Below are positions 1 through 6,055 of a DNA stretch of 9,981 nt, in pieces. The stretch covers positions 1 through 9,981 of the forward strand of contig JASHXJ010000085.1 of assembly GCA_030043595.1 (NCBI GenBank), in the 5' to 3' direction. Each line of letters begins with the position of its first letter. Position 1 is the first letter of the stretch. The notes under the pieces are model-generated. The model saw only the letters and a list, made by a program, of their open reading frames with translations, made no database searches and was not told the origin of the DNA. The translations under genes were made by a program, and so were the position numbers. Source of the DNA: Trebonia sp. Lineage in GTDB: Bacteria > Actinomycetota > Actinomycetes > Streptosporangiales > Streptosporangiaceae.

Positions 1-1
1 G

Positions 2-703
2 GTCACGTACACCCTCACGTGGCTTGGCTGGATGATCACGAACACCGGGTACGACCGCGACTACGCGCAGCAGAACGGCGTCACCACGCCGGTCATCTCC
101 GCGCTGTACTCGCTGTTCGAATACCACAAGGAGATGCTGCAGTTCGGGCTCGGGCTCAGCACGCGGCACCCGTACGAGTCCCAGCCGTGGGGCTGGCTGG
201 TGATCAGCCGTCCGGTGGCCTTCTTCTATCAGTGCTACACCGGGCCGTCGAACTACCACGCGTGCCCGACCGGGTATACCGGACCTGAGTGGTCGCAGGA
301 AGTGCTCGCGATCGGGAACCCGGCCATCTGGTGGGCGGCCATCCCCGCGATGCTGTTCTGCCTGGGCTGGTGGTTCACGCGCCGCGACTGGCGGGCCGGA
401 GCCGCCGTACTCGGCGTCGCGGCGGGCTGGCTGACCTGGCTGCCGTTCGTATCGCGGACCAAGTTCTACTACTACGCGCTCGAGTTCGAGCCGTTCATGA
501 TCATCTGCATCGTGCTCTGCCTGGGCCTGATCATCGGTCCTGCCACGGCGAGATTGCTACGCCGCGCGATCGGCTCGGTACTGGTTGGCACCTATGTGCT
601 TGCCGTCCTGGCTCTGTTCTGGTATTTTTACCCGATCCTCGCGGGCAAGATCATCCCGTACTCCGACTGGCTGTCGCACATGTGGTATCACGGCTGGATC
701 TAG
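2..703 (+). CDS. Protein O-mannosyltransferase (PMT family, GT39), 3' part
   Basis: This is the C-terminal 233 residues of an integral-membrane glycosyltransferase; the start lies before the window. The family moves mannose from polyprenyl-phosphate-mannose to Ser/Thr of exported proteins at the outer face of the membrane. The visible part fits the C-terminal multi-helix domain of actinobacterial PMT (Mycobacterium Rv1002c type). It opens with TWLGW and GYDRD, then YHKEML, HPYESQPWGWL and SRPVAFFY, then three or four hydrophobic segments (around WWAAIPAMLFCLGWW, GVAAGWLTWLPFV, FMIICIVLCLGLIIG and VLAVLALFWYFYPIL). It ends in the family-typical PYSDW...MW...GWI. The catalytic N-terminal loop is outside the window. 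It reads away from the left edge and is separated by 161 bp from the sigma gene on the same strand, with no sign of cotranscription. The family call is firm; the substrate protein is unknown. Confidence 0.92.
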   Translation, partial: VTYTLTWLGWMITNTGYDRDYAQQNGVTTPVISALYSLFEYHKEMLQFGLGLSTRHPYESQPWGWLVISRPVAFFYQCYTGPSNYHACPTGYTGPEWSQEVLAIGNPAIWWAAIPAMLFCLGWWFTRRDWRAGAAVLGVAAGWLTWLPFVSRTKFYYYALEFEPFMIICIVLCLGLIIGPATARLLRRAIGSVLVGTYVLAVLALFWYFYPILAGKIIPYSDWLSHMWYHGWI

Positions 704-759
704 CCGGACGCCGAGAGGCGCCAACTCTCAGTGATTCTGCAGCGGCCCTTCAGGCTCTC

Positions 760-790
760 GGGAATGTCGCGACATATCTTAAAGTGATAT
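760..790 (+). promoter_or_regulatory. Candidate SigR-like ECF promoter with central palindrome
   Basis: GGGAAT at 760-765 is followed after exactly 18 bases by GTG at 784-786. The Streptomyces SigR promoter consensus is GGAAT-N18/19-GTT, so only the last base of the -10 element differs. The spacer opens with a perfect 12-bp palindrome, ATGTCGCGACAT (764-775), which overlaps the -35 box. Since the downstream gene is SigR-like, autoregulation is a natural inference. Short ECF boxes occur by chance, so this remains a candidate. Confidence 0.4.
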
Positions 791-797
791 AGATCAC
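784..797 (+). promoter_or_regulatory. Crp/Fnr-type inverted repeat GTGA-N6-TCAC
   Basis: GTGA (784-787), six bases, then TCAC (794-797) match the core of the Crp/Fnr-family operator (TGTGA-N6-TCACA); the right half is complete (TCACA, 794-798). It overlaps the candidate -10 of the sigma gene and lies in an AT-rich patch, where a bound regulator would be expected to block or adjust initiation. No regulator gene is visible in the window. Confidence 0.35.
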
Positions 798-854
798 AGA
801 GTGGACTGCCGGCGGTCTTCCGTGCGTCTATATGAGTAAGACTGACAAACCCCC

Positions 855-858
855 GGAG
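855..858 (+). promoter_or_regulatory. Ribosome binding site choosing the sigma-factor start
   Basis: GGAG sits six bases before ATG 865. The in-frame ATG at 832 has no purine-rich sequence in front of it. This favours 865 as the start. Confidence 0.55.
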
Positions 859-864
859 CCAGGT

Positions 865-1542
865 ATGAGCCCGAACGAAGACTACGACGGCAGCGTCGCA
901 GGTAGCACGCCGCTTCCGGCCGTTGCGGACGCCGCGCAGGCGCCCGGTTACGCCGAGCCGCAGGACGGTTACGCCGTCGCCTCGACAGCGGACAGCCGCG
1001 CCCGGTTCGAGCGTGACGTCGTGCCCCAGCTCAGCCAGCTGTACCCGGCGGCGCTGCGGATGACCCGCAACCCGACCGACGCCGAGGACCTGGTCCAGGA
1101 GACGTCGGTCAAGGCATACGCGGCGTTCCACCAGTTCCGGCCCGGCACCAACTTGCGGGCGTGGCTCAACCGCATCCTCACGACGACGTTCATCAACGTG
1201 TACCGCAAGCGGCGTCGTGAGCCGCAGCAGGCGCTGGGCGGCGACCTGCAGGAATGGCAGATGTCCGCCGACCGGCTGGCTCCGCCGGTCCGCTCGGCGG
1301 AGGCCGAGGCGCTCGACAACACCACCGACTCCGACCTGCTGCGCGCGCTGCGCGGACTGCCCAACGAGTTCCGCACCGCGGTCTACCTCGCCGACATCGA
1401 GGGATACCCCTACCGGGAGATCGCGGAGATCATGGGCACGCCGGTCGGCACGGTCATGTCCCGGCTGCACCGCGGGCGCCGCAAGATCCGCGAGCAGCTG
1501 ATCGCCGGCGGCAGCCCGCCTCCGGCCGCCGAGACACCCTGA
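865..1542 (+). CDS. SigR/SigH-type ECF RNA polymerase sigma factor, no adjacent anti-sigma gene
   Basis: The product is 225 residues from ATG 865; an in-frame ATG at 832 would give 236, but only 865 has a Shine-Dalgarno sequence. Sigma region 2 covers about residues 48-119 (ALRMTRNPTDAEDLVQET, then NLRAWLNRILTTTFINVYRK). Region 4 covers about 157-211, with the recognition helix in EIAEIMGTPVGTVMSRLHRG. These closely match the SigR/SigH thiol-oxidative-stress group as I remember it. About 47 acidic, Ala/Pro-rich residues precede region 2, recalling the N-terminal extension of the long SigR isoform in Streptomyces. SigR is normally followed by its zinc anti-sigma factor RsrA; here the next gene is convergent, starts its 3' end 19 bp away and is unrelated. 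The group call is strong. Whether it is the main SigR or an orphan paralogue, and what it regulates, is not shown. Confidence 0.9.
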   Translation: MSPNEDYDGSVAGSTPLPAVADAAQAPGYAEPQDGYAVASTADSRARFERDVVPQLSQLYPAALRMTRNPTDAEDLVQETSVKAYAAFHQFRPGTNLRAWLNRILTTTFINVYRKRRREPQQALGGDLQEWQMSADRLAPPVRSAEAEALDNTTDSDLLRALRGLPNEFRTAVYLADIEGYPYREIAEIMGTPVGTVMSRLHRGRRKIREQLIAGGSPPPAAETP

Positions 1543-1549
1543 CCCGGCC

Positions 1550-1575
1550 CTGCCAGCTGATTCAGCTCTGCCAGC
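1550..1575. terminator. Short inverted repeat between convergent genes
   Basis: AGCTGA (1555-1560), one base, then TCAGCT (1562-1567) form an inverted repeat in the 19-bp gap between the sigma and asnB-like stop codons and just inside the latter. The 8-mer CTGCCAGC occurs on both sides (1550-1557 and 1568-1575). It could stop transcription from both sides, but the stem is weak and there is no T-tract. Confidence 0.25.
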
Positions 1576-3448
1576 CCAGCGCCACGGGATCGAACACGCG
1601 CTCCACATAGATCTGGTGCCAGAGCGAGAACACCACGAGCGCCCACAGGTGACGCCACGACACGTCGGGATCGTCGGCCCTGAACCGGCGCAGCACGTCG
1701 AGCACTGCCCGCTTGTCGAGCCATTCCTCGGTCCTGGCCTCGCGGATCACCTGCTCGGGGTACCCGGATAGCTCACCATGGAACCAGTGCCCGATCGGCA
1801 CGGGGAAGCCCAGTTTCCTGCGCTCCACGGCCACCTGCGGCAGCAGCCCGCCTATCGCCTCCCTGAGGGCGAACTTGGTCGTGCCTGCGGCGGTCTTCTC
1901 CGCCCGTGCCAGCCGGCTGGCGGCCGCCATCACCTCCCGGTCGAGGAACGGGGTGCGCAGCTCGAGGCCGTGGGCCATCGTGGCCCGATCCGCCTTGACC
2001 AGGATGTCACCCGGCAGCCAGGTGTTGATGTCGACAAGCTGCATGGTGGCGACGTCGTCAAGGCCAGCCTCGGCCGCCTGGTCGAAGAGCGGCCCGGTCA
2101 CGTCGTAGACGGTGCCGCCGCCGTAGCGGGTAAGAAGGTCAACGTCTTCCGTGGCGAAGATGCTGGCATTGCCGATGTAGCGCTCGCGCAGCGGCGTCGC
2201 GATCCGGTTCAGCAGCCCCCTGCCGCGCTGTCCGGGCGCCATCCGGGCGGCGACCGCCGCGGCCGATGAGCGCCCCCAGCCCGGCAGCCGGGGCGCGGCC
2301 CGGACCACGCCAGGCTGGTAGTAAACGCCGTAGCCGCCGAATAGCTCGTCCGCGCCTTCCCCGGACAGCACCACCTTGACGTGCCGGCGGGCCTCCCTGG
2401 CGACGAACCACAGCGGGATCGCGGCCGCGTCCGCCATCGGGTCATCCAGGTGCCAGATGATCTGCGGCAGGCGCGCGGCGAACTCCGGCGCGGTGATCAG
2501 GTACGGCACGGACTTGAGCCCGAGCGCCGCCGCGGTCTCCTGCGCCTCGTCGATCTCGCTGTACCCGGACCGGGCGAAGCCCGCGGTAAACGTGAGCATG
2601 CCGGGCCTGGTCTGCGCGGCGAGCGCGCAGATGGTCGCCGAGTCCACGCCGCCGGAAAGGAAAGCGCCGACCGGCACGTCGCTGCGCAGGTGGGCGGCGA
2701 CCGAGTCGCGCAGCGCGGTGAGGATTCTCTCTGGGGTATCCGGGGACGGCGACCTGGCCGGCCGCAGCACCGGCCGCCAGTAGCGGAACACGTCGACGGG
2801 CCCGCCCGGCCGGGCGGTCAGGAAGTGGCCCGGCGGCAGTGACCGCACCGGGGGTGTCATCGTGCCCGGAGCCGGGACGTACTGGAACGACAGGTACCTG
2901 CGCAGCGCGTCGGGGTCGATCACCGAGACCTCACCCGGGCCGGCCAGCGCCTTGCGCTCAGACGCGAACCGAAGCTGCCTGCCGCCCTCGGCCAGCGTGT
3001 AGTACAGCGGCTTAACGCCGAACGGGTCGCGGGCGCAGAACAGCTCACCGTTCTTGGAGTCCCAGATGGCGAAGGCGTACATGCCGCGCAGCCGGCGGAG
3101 CGCGTCCTTGCCTTCCGCGGCGTAAGTCTCGAGCAGCACCTCGGAGTCTGAGGCGCCGCGCAGCCGGACGCCGCGCGCCCGCAGCCGCTGCGCGAGCTCG
3201 GTCTGGTTGTAGATCTCGCCGTTGTAGACCATCCAGAAGCGGCCGTCGGCGGACCGCATGGGCTGGTGCCCGCCCGCCGAGGGGTCCATGACAGCAAGGC
3301 GCCTGGCAGCCAGGGCGATGCTGTCGTCCGAGAAGACGCCATGGTCGTCCGGCCCTCTGTGCGCGATGCGCCGTGCGGCGCGAACGGTCCAGTCCGCGTC
3401 CGGCCTGGTCCCTTCCGCGAGCCCGAGGCACCCAGCGATCCCCGACAT
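1562..3448 (-). CDS. AsnB-family asparagine synthetase-like amidotransferase with Cys2 replaced by Ser
   Basis: The 628-residue protein has the two-domain layout of glutamine-dependent asparagine synthetase, which makes an amide from an AMP-activated carboxylate. The N-terminal Ntn glutaminase domain (about 1-200) keeps HRGPD (30-34), RRL (49-51), YNGEIYN (75-81) and SDSE (100-103), the glutamine-pocket residues. The synthetase domain has the PP-loop SGGVDS (265-270), LSGEGADELFGGY (361-373) and LRTPFLD (497-503). Length is normal. The start is fixed by the family N-terminus, but it reads M-S-G-I-A-G instead of M-C-G-I: codon 2 is TCG, so the nucleophilic cysteine is absent. It may use free ammonia or an amine, as lasso-cyclase and beta-lactam-synthetase relatives lacking Cys do, or Ser may be a weak N-terminal nucleophile. 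It lies 21 bp after the SDR with no visible Shine-Dalgarno, so translation may be coupled. The family is certain; asparagine as product is not. Confidence 0.9.
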   Translation of the reverse strand: MSGIAGCLGLAEGTRPDADWTVRAARRIAHRGPDDHGVFSDDSIALAARRLAVMDPSAGGHQPMRSADGRFWMVYNGEIYNQTELAQRLRARGVRLRGASDSEVLLETYAAEGKDALRRLRGMYAFAIWDSKNGELFCARDPFGVKPLYYTLAEGGRQLRFASERKALAGPGEVSVIDPDALRRYLSFQYVPAPGTMTPPVRSLPPGHFLTARPGGPVDVFRYWRPVLRPARSPSPDTPERILTALRDSVAAHLRSDVPVGAFLSGGVDSATICALAAQTRPGMLTFTAGFARSGYSEIDEAQETAAALGLKSVPYLITAPEFAARLPQIIWHLDDPMADAAAIPLWFVAREARRHVKVVLSGEGADELFGGYGVYYQPGVVRAAPRLPGWGRSSAAAVAARMAPGQRGRGLLNRIATPLRERYIGNASIFATEDVDLLTRYGGGTVYDVTGPLFDQAAEAGLDDVATMQLVDINTWLPGDILVKADRATMAHGLELRTPFLDREVMAAASRLARAEKTAAGTTKFALREAIGGLLPQVAVERRKLGFPVPIGHWFHGELSGYPEQVIREARTEEWLDKRAVLDVLRRFRADDPDVSWRHLWALVVFSLWHQIYVERVFDPVALGWQS

Positions 3449-3469
3449 GCGACGTGAGGACAGGAAAGG

Positions 3470-4255
3470 TCACTTGGGCTGGAACCGGATGCCGCCGTCG
3501 AACCGGACGACCTCCGCGTTCATGTAATCGTTCGCGATGAGCGCGAGCACCAGCTGCGCGAACTCCTCCGGCCGTCCCAGTCGCTTCGGGAACACCACCG
3601 GGGCCGCCAGCCTGGCGAGGAACTCCTCGGCGTCCTGGCCCGTTCCCGCGATGCTCTTGTAGATGGGCGTGGCGATGACGCCCGGGCAGATCGTGTTGAC
3701 CCGTACCCCGATGACCGACAGGTCGCGCGCCGCGGGCACCGTCATCCCGATGATCGCGCCCTTGGACGCCGAGTAGGCAAGCTGGCCGGTCTGGCCCTCG
3801 ATGCCCGCGACCGACGACGTGCTGATGATCACGCCGCGCTGACCGTCGGCGTCGGCGGGACCGGTTTGCGCGATCGCCGCGGCCGCCAGCCGCATCAGGT
3901 TGAAGGTGCCGGTCAGGTTGACCGCGATGACCTTCTGGAAGCTGGCCAGGCTGTGCGGCGCGCCTGCCCTGTTGACCGTCCGCTCGGCCCACCCGATGCC
4001 GGCGCAGCTGACCGCTACCCGCAGCGGCCCGCCCGCCGTCGCCGCGGCGGCCACCGCGTCCCTGACCGACTCCTCGTCCGTCACGTCCGTCCTGGCGAAG
4101 TGCCCGCCGATGTCCGCGGCGACCTCCTTGCCGCGGTCCTCGTTGACGTCAGCGACGACGACCTGCGCCCCGGCACGGGCGAGTGCTCTGGCGGTCGCCT
4201 CGCCGAGACCGCTGGCCGCACCGGTGACTATCGCGGATGTTCCGTTCAGCTCCAT
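3470..4255 (-). CDS. Short-chain dehydrogenase/reductase, HSD10-like (3-hydroxyacyl-CoA dehydrogenase type)
   Basis: This 261-residue classical SDR has the cofactor loop TGAASGLG (11-18). Asp36 ends the second strand, which favours NAD(H) over NADP(H). It also has CAG (84-86), Asn113, catalytic Ser148 and Y161-x3-K165, and PG (191-192). RGVIISTSSVAG, AYSASKGAIIGMT, ARDLSVIGVRV and FDGGIRFQP resemble mammalian HSD10 and bacterial 3-hydroxy-2-methylbutyryl-CoA/3-hydroxyacyl-CoA dehydrogenases, so short or branched 3-hydroxyacyl-CoA is the default substrate guess. SDR substrates are hard to predict, and beside an aminomutase-like and an AsnB-like gene it may act on another hydroxy or keto compound. 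It lies 48 bp after the radical SAM gene, across a strong hairpin, and has no Shine-Dalgarno. Instead TATGCT lies six bases before the ATG, which suggests its own leaderless promoter. Confidence 0.88.
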   Translation of the reverse strand: MELNGTSAIVTGAASGLGEATARALARAGAQVVVADVNEDRGKEVAADIGGHFARTDVTDEESVRDAVAAAATAGGPLRVAVSCAGIGWAERTVNRAGAPHSLASFQKVIAVNLTGTFNLMRLAAAAIAQTGPADADGQRGVIISTSSVAGIEGQTGQLAYSASKGAIIGMTVPAARDLSVIGVRVNTICPGVIATPIYKSIAGTGQDAEEFLARLAAPVVFPKRLGRPEEFAQLVLALIANDYMNAEVVRFDGGIRFQPK

Positions 4256-4267
4256 GGCCGGAGCATA
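4256..4267 (-). promoter_or_regulatory. Candidate leaderless promoter -10 for the SDR gene
   Basis: On the minus strand TATGCT (4267-4262, matching the actinobacterial -10 pattern TANNNT) is followed by six bases and then the ATG. Transcription would start at or next to the start codon. The same geometry occurs before argS. No -35 element is recognisable and there is no Shine-Dalgarno, which fits a leaderless message. Confidence 0.45.
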
Positions 4268-4275
4268 CTTCGCCC

Positions 4276-4294
4276 GGCTGCCCCACGGGCAGCC
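4276..4294 (-). terminator. Perfect 8-bp hairpin between radical SAM and SDR genes
   Basis: GGCTGCCC (4276-4283) and GGGCAGCC (4287-4294) form a perfect inverted repeat with a three-base loop, starting 9 bases past the radical SAM stop codon on the minus strand. No T-tract follows, but actinobacterial terminators often lack one. It may end or attenuate the radical SAM message, or be a processing site. Confidence 0.5.
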
Positions 4295-4303
4295 TCGGCC
4301 CGG

Positions 4304-5695
4304 TCAGCAGGCAGGCTCAACCAGCTCAGCTGGCCATACCCCCGGCAGTCCGGCCGGGCCGGACCCGTACTCCGCGGGCTCGAAGGGGAACCTGTCGGCG
4401 AACGCGGGCTGCAGATCGGTGAGCCAGGTCGCCCGCGGGTCGAACCTGGCGAAGAACGGCCGGCCAACCAGCGACGGATCGCGCGCCTGAAGCATCCGCA
4501 GCACGAACACCCGCGCCCCCGCCACATCGGCGATCCCGTCGACGCACACCTTGCCCGGCGTCGCGGACATGGACGGCCCCCTGACCGAGCGGCACAGGCC
4601 CGATACGCCGGCGTACGCGTCACGGAAGATCTCGTGCGCGCGCGCCAGCGGCACCGCGAAGTAGTCCTGCGGGCCTGTATCGCGCTCCACGAACATGTAA
4701 TAGGGGACCATTCCCGCGCGCACCTGACTGCGCCACATCGAGCGCCAGGTGACGGCCGCGTCGTTGACGGAGCGGATGAGCGGGGCCTGCGTGCGGATCA
4801 CCGCTCCCGTGTCGCGGACCCGGCGGATCGCCTTGGCCGCGACCAGCGGCTCGAGCTCACGAGGATGCGAGTAGTGCGCCATCAGCGCCAGGGTGCGGCC
4901 GGCCGCGACCACCTCGGCGAACAGCCTGAGCGTGTCGTCCGCGTCCGTGTCGGTGACGTACCGCTGCGGCCAGTATGCCAGCGACTTCGTTCCGATCCTG
5001 ATCGACTCGATGTGGTCGAGGCGCGGGTCGAGCAGCGGCTCGACATAGCGCCGCAGCACCGCGGCGCTCATGATCATCGGGTCCCCGCCGGTGATGAGGA
5101 CGCTGGTCACCTCCCGGTGCCTGCGCAGGTAGGCCACGAGCGTGTCGACGTGGTCCGTGGCCATCTTCAGCTCCGGCTCGTCGACGAACTGCGCCCAGCG
5201 GAAGCAGTACGTGCAGTAGGCGTGGCACGTCTGGCCCTGCTTCGGGAAGAACAGCACTGTCTCCGGGTACTTGTGCTGCAGCCCGGGCAGCGGCCTGCCG
5301 TCCAGGGTCGGCGCGTTGAGCACCAGCTGGCCCGCTGGGTGCGGGTTGAGCCGCATCCGGATCTCATGGGCGGCCGAGCGGATCAGCCGCTCGGCCGCGT
5401 CCGCGCGCAGCAGGCTCGCTATCCGGTCCACGTCGTCGCGCGGGAGCATGTCAGGCTGCGGGAACACCAGGCGGTAGACCGGGTCGTCCGGAACCGCGTC
5501 CCAGTCGATGAGCTCGTCGACGACATAGGGGTTGGTCCGGAACGGGAGCACGGTGGCCACCGCGCGGATCGCGAGCCGGTCGGCCTCGCCGAGCCCCGCC
5601 CGCCGCGTGAGCATGTCCAGGTGCCGGGCGCCGTAAGCCCGGTACCTGCGCGCGGCCTCCCGCGGGGCGGGCACCACCTGCTGGATGTCAGTCAA
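4304..5695 (-). CDS. KamA-family radical SAM protein (lysine 2,3-aminomutase-like), substrate unknown
   Basis: From TTG 5695 the product is 463 residues. GGAGGGAG lies 7 bases before this TTG, while the upstream in-frame TTG at 5821 would add 42 low-complexity residues, so 5695 is preferred. The radical SAM cluster motif C-x3-C-x2-C is CHAYCTYC (Cys157, 161, 164), followed by FRWAQF; GGDP is at 203-206. QHKYPETVLFFP just before the cysteines and VPYYMF (330-335) match the KamA layout. Family members use S-adenosylmethionine and pyridoxal phosphate to move an alpha-amino group to the beta carbon. Lys382 in ATPGK may be the PLP lysine, corresponding to GGGGK in Clostridium lysine 2,3-aminomutase. 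The Asp of VVDAPGGGGK in that enzyme, which contacts the substrate lysine, has no clear equivalent here (RGPSMSATPGK), so lysine is unlikely as substrate. The C-terminal 80 residues look unlike the canonical enzyme. The family is firm; aminomutase activity is inferred. Confidence 0.9.
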   Translation of the reverse strand: MTDIQQVVPAPREAARRYRAYGARHLDMLTRRAGLGEADRLAIRAVATVLPFRTNPYVVDELIDWDAVPDDPVYRLVFPQPDMLPRDDVDRIASLLRADAAERLIRSAAHEIRMRLNPHPAGQLVLNAPTLDGRPLPGLQHKYPETVLFFPKQGQTCHAYCTYCFRWAQFVDEPELKMATDHVDTLVAYLRRHREVTSVLITGGDPMIMSAAVLRRYVEPLLDPRLDHIESIRIGTKSLAYWPQRYVTDTDADDTLRLFAEVVAAGRTLALMAHYSHPRELEPLVAAKAIRRVRDTGAVIRTQAPLIRSVNDAAVTWRSMWRSQVRAGMVPYYMFVERDTGPQDYFAVPLARAHEIFRDAYAGVSGLCRSVRGPSMSATPGKVCVDGIADVAGARVFVLRMLQARDPSLVGRPFFARFDPRATWLTDLQPAFADRFPFEPAEYGSGPAGLPGVWPAELVEPAC

Positions 5696-5702
5696 CCGTG
5701 TT

Positions 5703-5710
5703 CTCCCTCC
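5703..5710 (-). promoter_or_regulatory. Strong Shine-Dalgarno setting the TTG start of the radical SAM gene
   Basis: The minus strand reads GGAGGGAG at 5710-5703, seven bases before TTG at 5695-5693. It is one of the best ribosome binding sites in the window and decides this start against the longer reading from 5821. Confidence 0.75.
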
Positions 5711-5785
5711 GTCCGCTGGCCGGCTGCGCTGCCGCGCGGAAATCGTCTCGGGCACCCGCTCCCCGCTGCCCGGCATCCGTCTGCT

Positions 5786-6055
5786 GTCACATCCGGGGTC
5801 ACTGAAGGTACTGGTGATCAAACTCTTGTTACGTTTACGTTTCGGGATTCGATCCAGTTCCCGTTATTTCCCTCTAGTAACGGAGTCACCAGCAGAAGTC
5901 ACCTTCTGGCGCCCGCCGACTGGCCCGGCCCCTTCCCCGCCGTCACGCCAGCCCCTCCCGCTGGCTTTGTATGCGCAGTGACCACGTTTGCGCCCGTTTT
6001 GTCCTGATATGGGATGCCGCACACATACAAAGGCAACAGGAGAGACTGATGTGAC
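5786..6055. repeat. Cluster of nine GTNAC half-sites (candidate operator array)
   Basis: GTCAC occurs on the plus strand at 5786, 5798, 5885, 5898 and 5942; GTTAC at 5828; GTAAC at 5877; GTGAC (GTCAC on the other strand) at 5978 and 6051. Two pairs have near-constant spacing: 5786/5798 (12 bp) and 5885/5898 (13 bp). Direct repeats of about this spacing suit a dimeric OmpR-family regulator. The actinobacterial regulator MtrA is reported to prefer GTCAC or GTTAC type repeats. No regulator gene is present in the window, so the identity is a guess. Confidence 0.4.
5836..5862 (-). promoter_or_regulatory. Candidate ECF promoter for the radical SAM gene
   Basis: The minus strand carries GGGAAC (5862-5857), then exactly 18 bases, then GTA (5838-5836). 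This has the same spacing and nearly the same boxes as the candidate promoter in front of the sigma gene. It would give an untranslated leader of about 130 bases before TTG 5695. The -10 does not match the GTT consensus, so support is limited. Confidence 0.3.

Noticed and set aside
709..720. Small stem CGCC-GAGA-GGCG just after the mannosyltransferase stop
   Set aside because: Only four base pairs; such stems are common by chance at this GC content.
832..864. Sigma factor start at ATG 832
   Set aside because: It has no Shine-Dalgarno and no -10 at leaderless spacing; ATG 865 has GGAG at six bases. It is not excluded, only less likely.
700..1608. 302-codon open frame antisense to the sigma gene
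   Set aside because: The plus-strand frame has clear sigma region 2 and 4 motifs; this one is an Arg-rich shadow.
5696..5821. N-terminal extension of the radical SAM protein from TTG 5821
   Set aside because: The extra 42 residues look non-conserved, whereas TTG 5695 has a strong Shine-Dalgarno seven bases upstream.
5893..5908. Hairpin CAGAAG/CTTCTG with TCAC loop
   Set aside because: It is too short and has no T-tract and no gene end beside it, so it cannot be called a terminator; it also overlaps one of the GTCAC half-sites.
3866..6007. 713-codon open frame on the plus strand
   Set aside because: It lies antisense to the SDR and radical SAM genes, has an Arg/Pro/Gly/His-rich composition typical of antisense frames in GC-rich DNA, and shows no domain.
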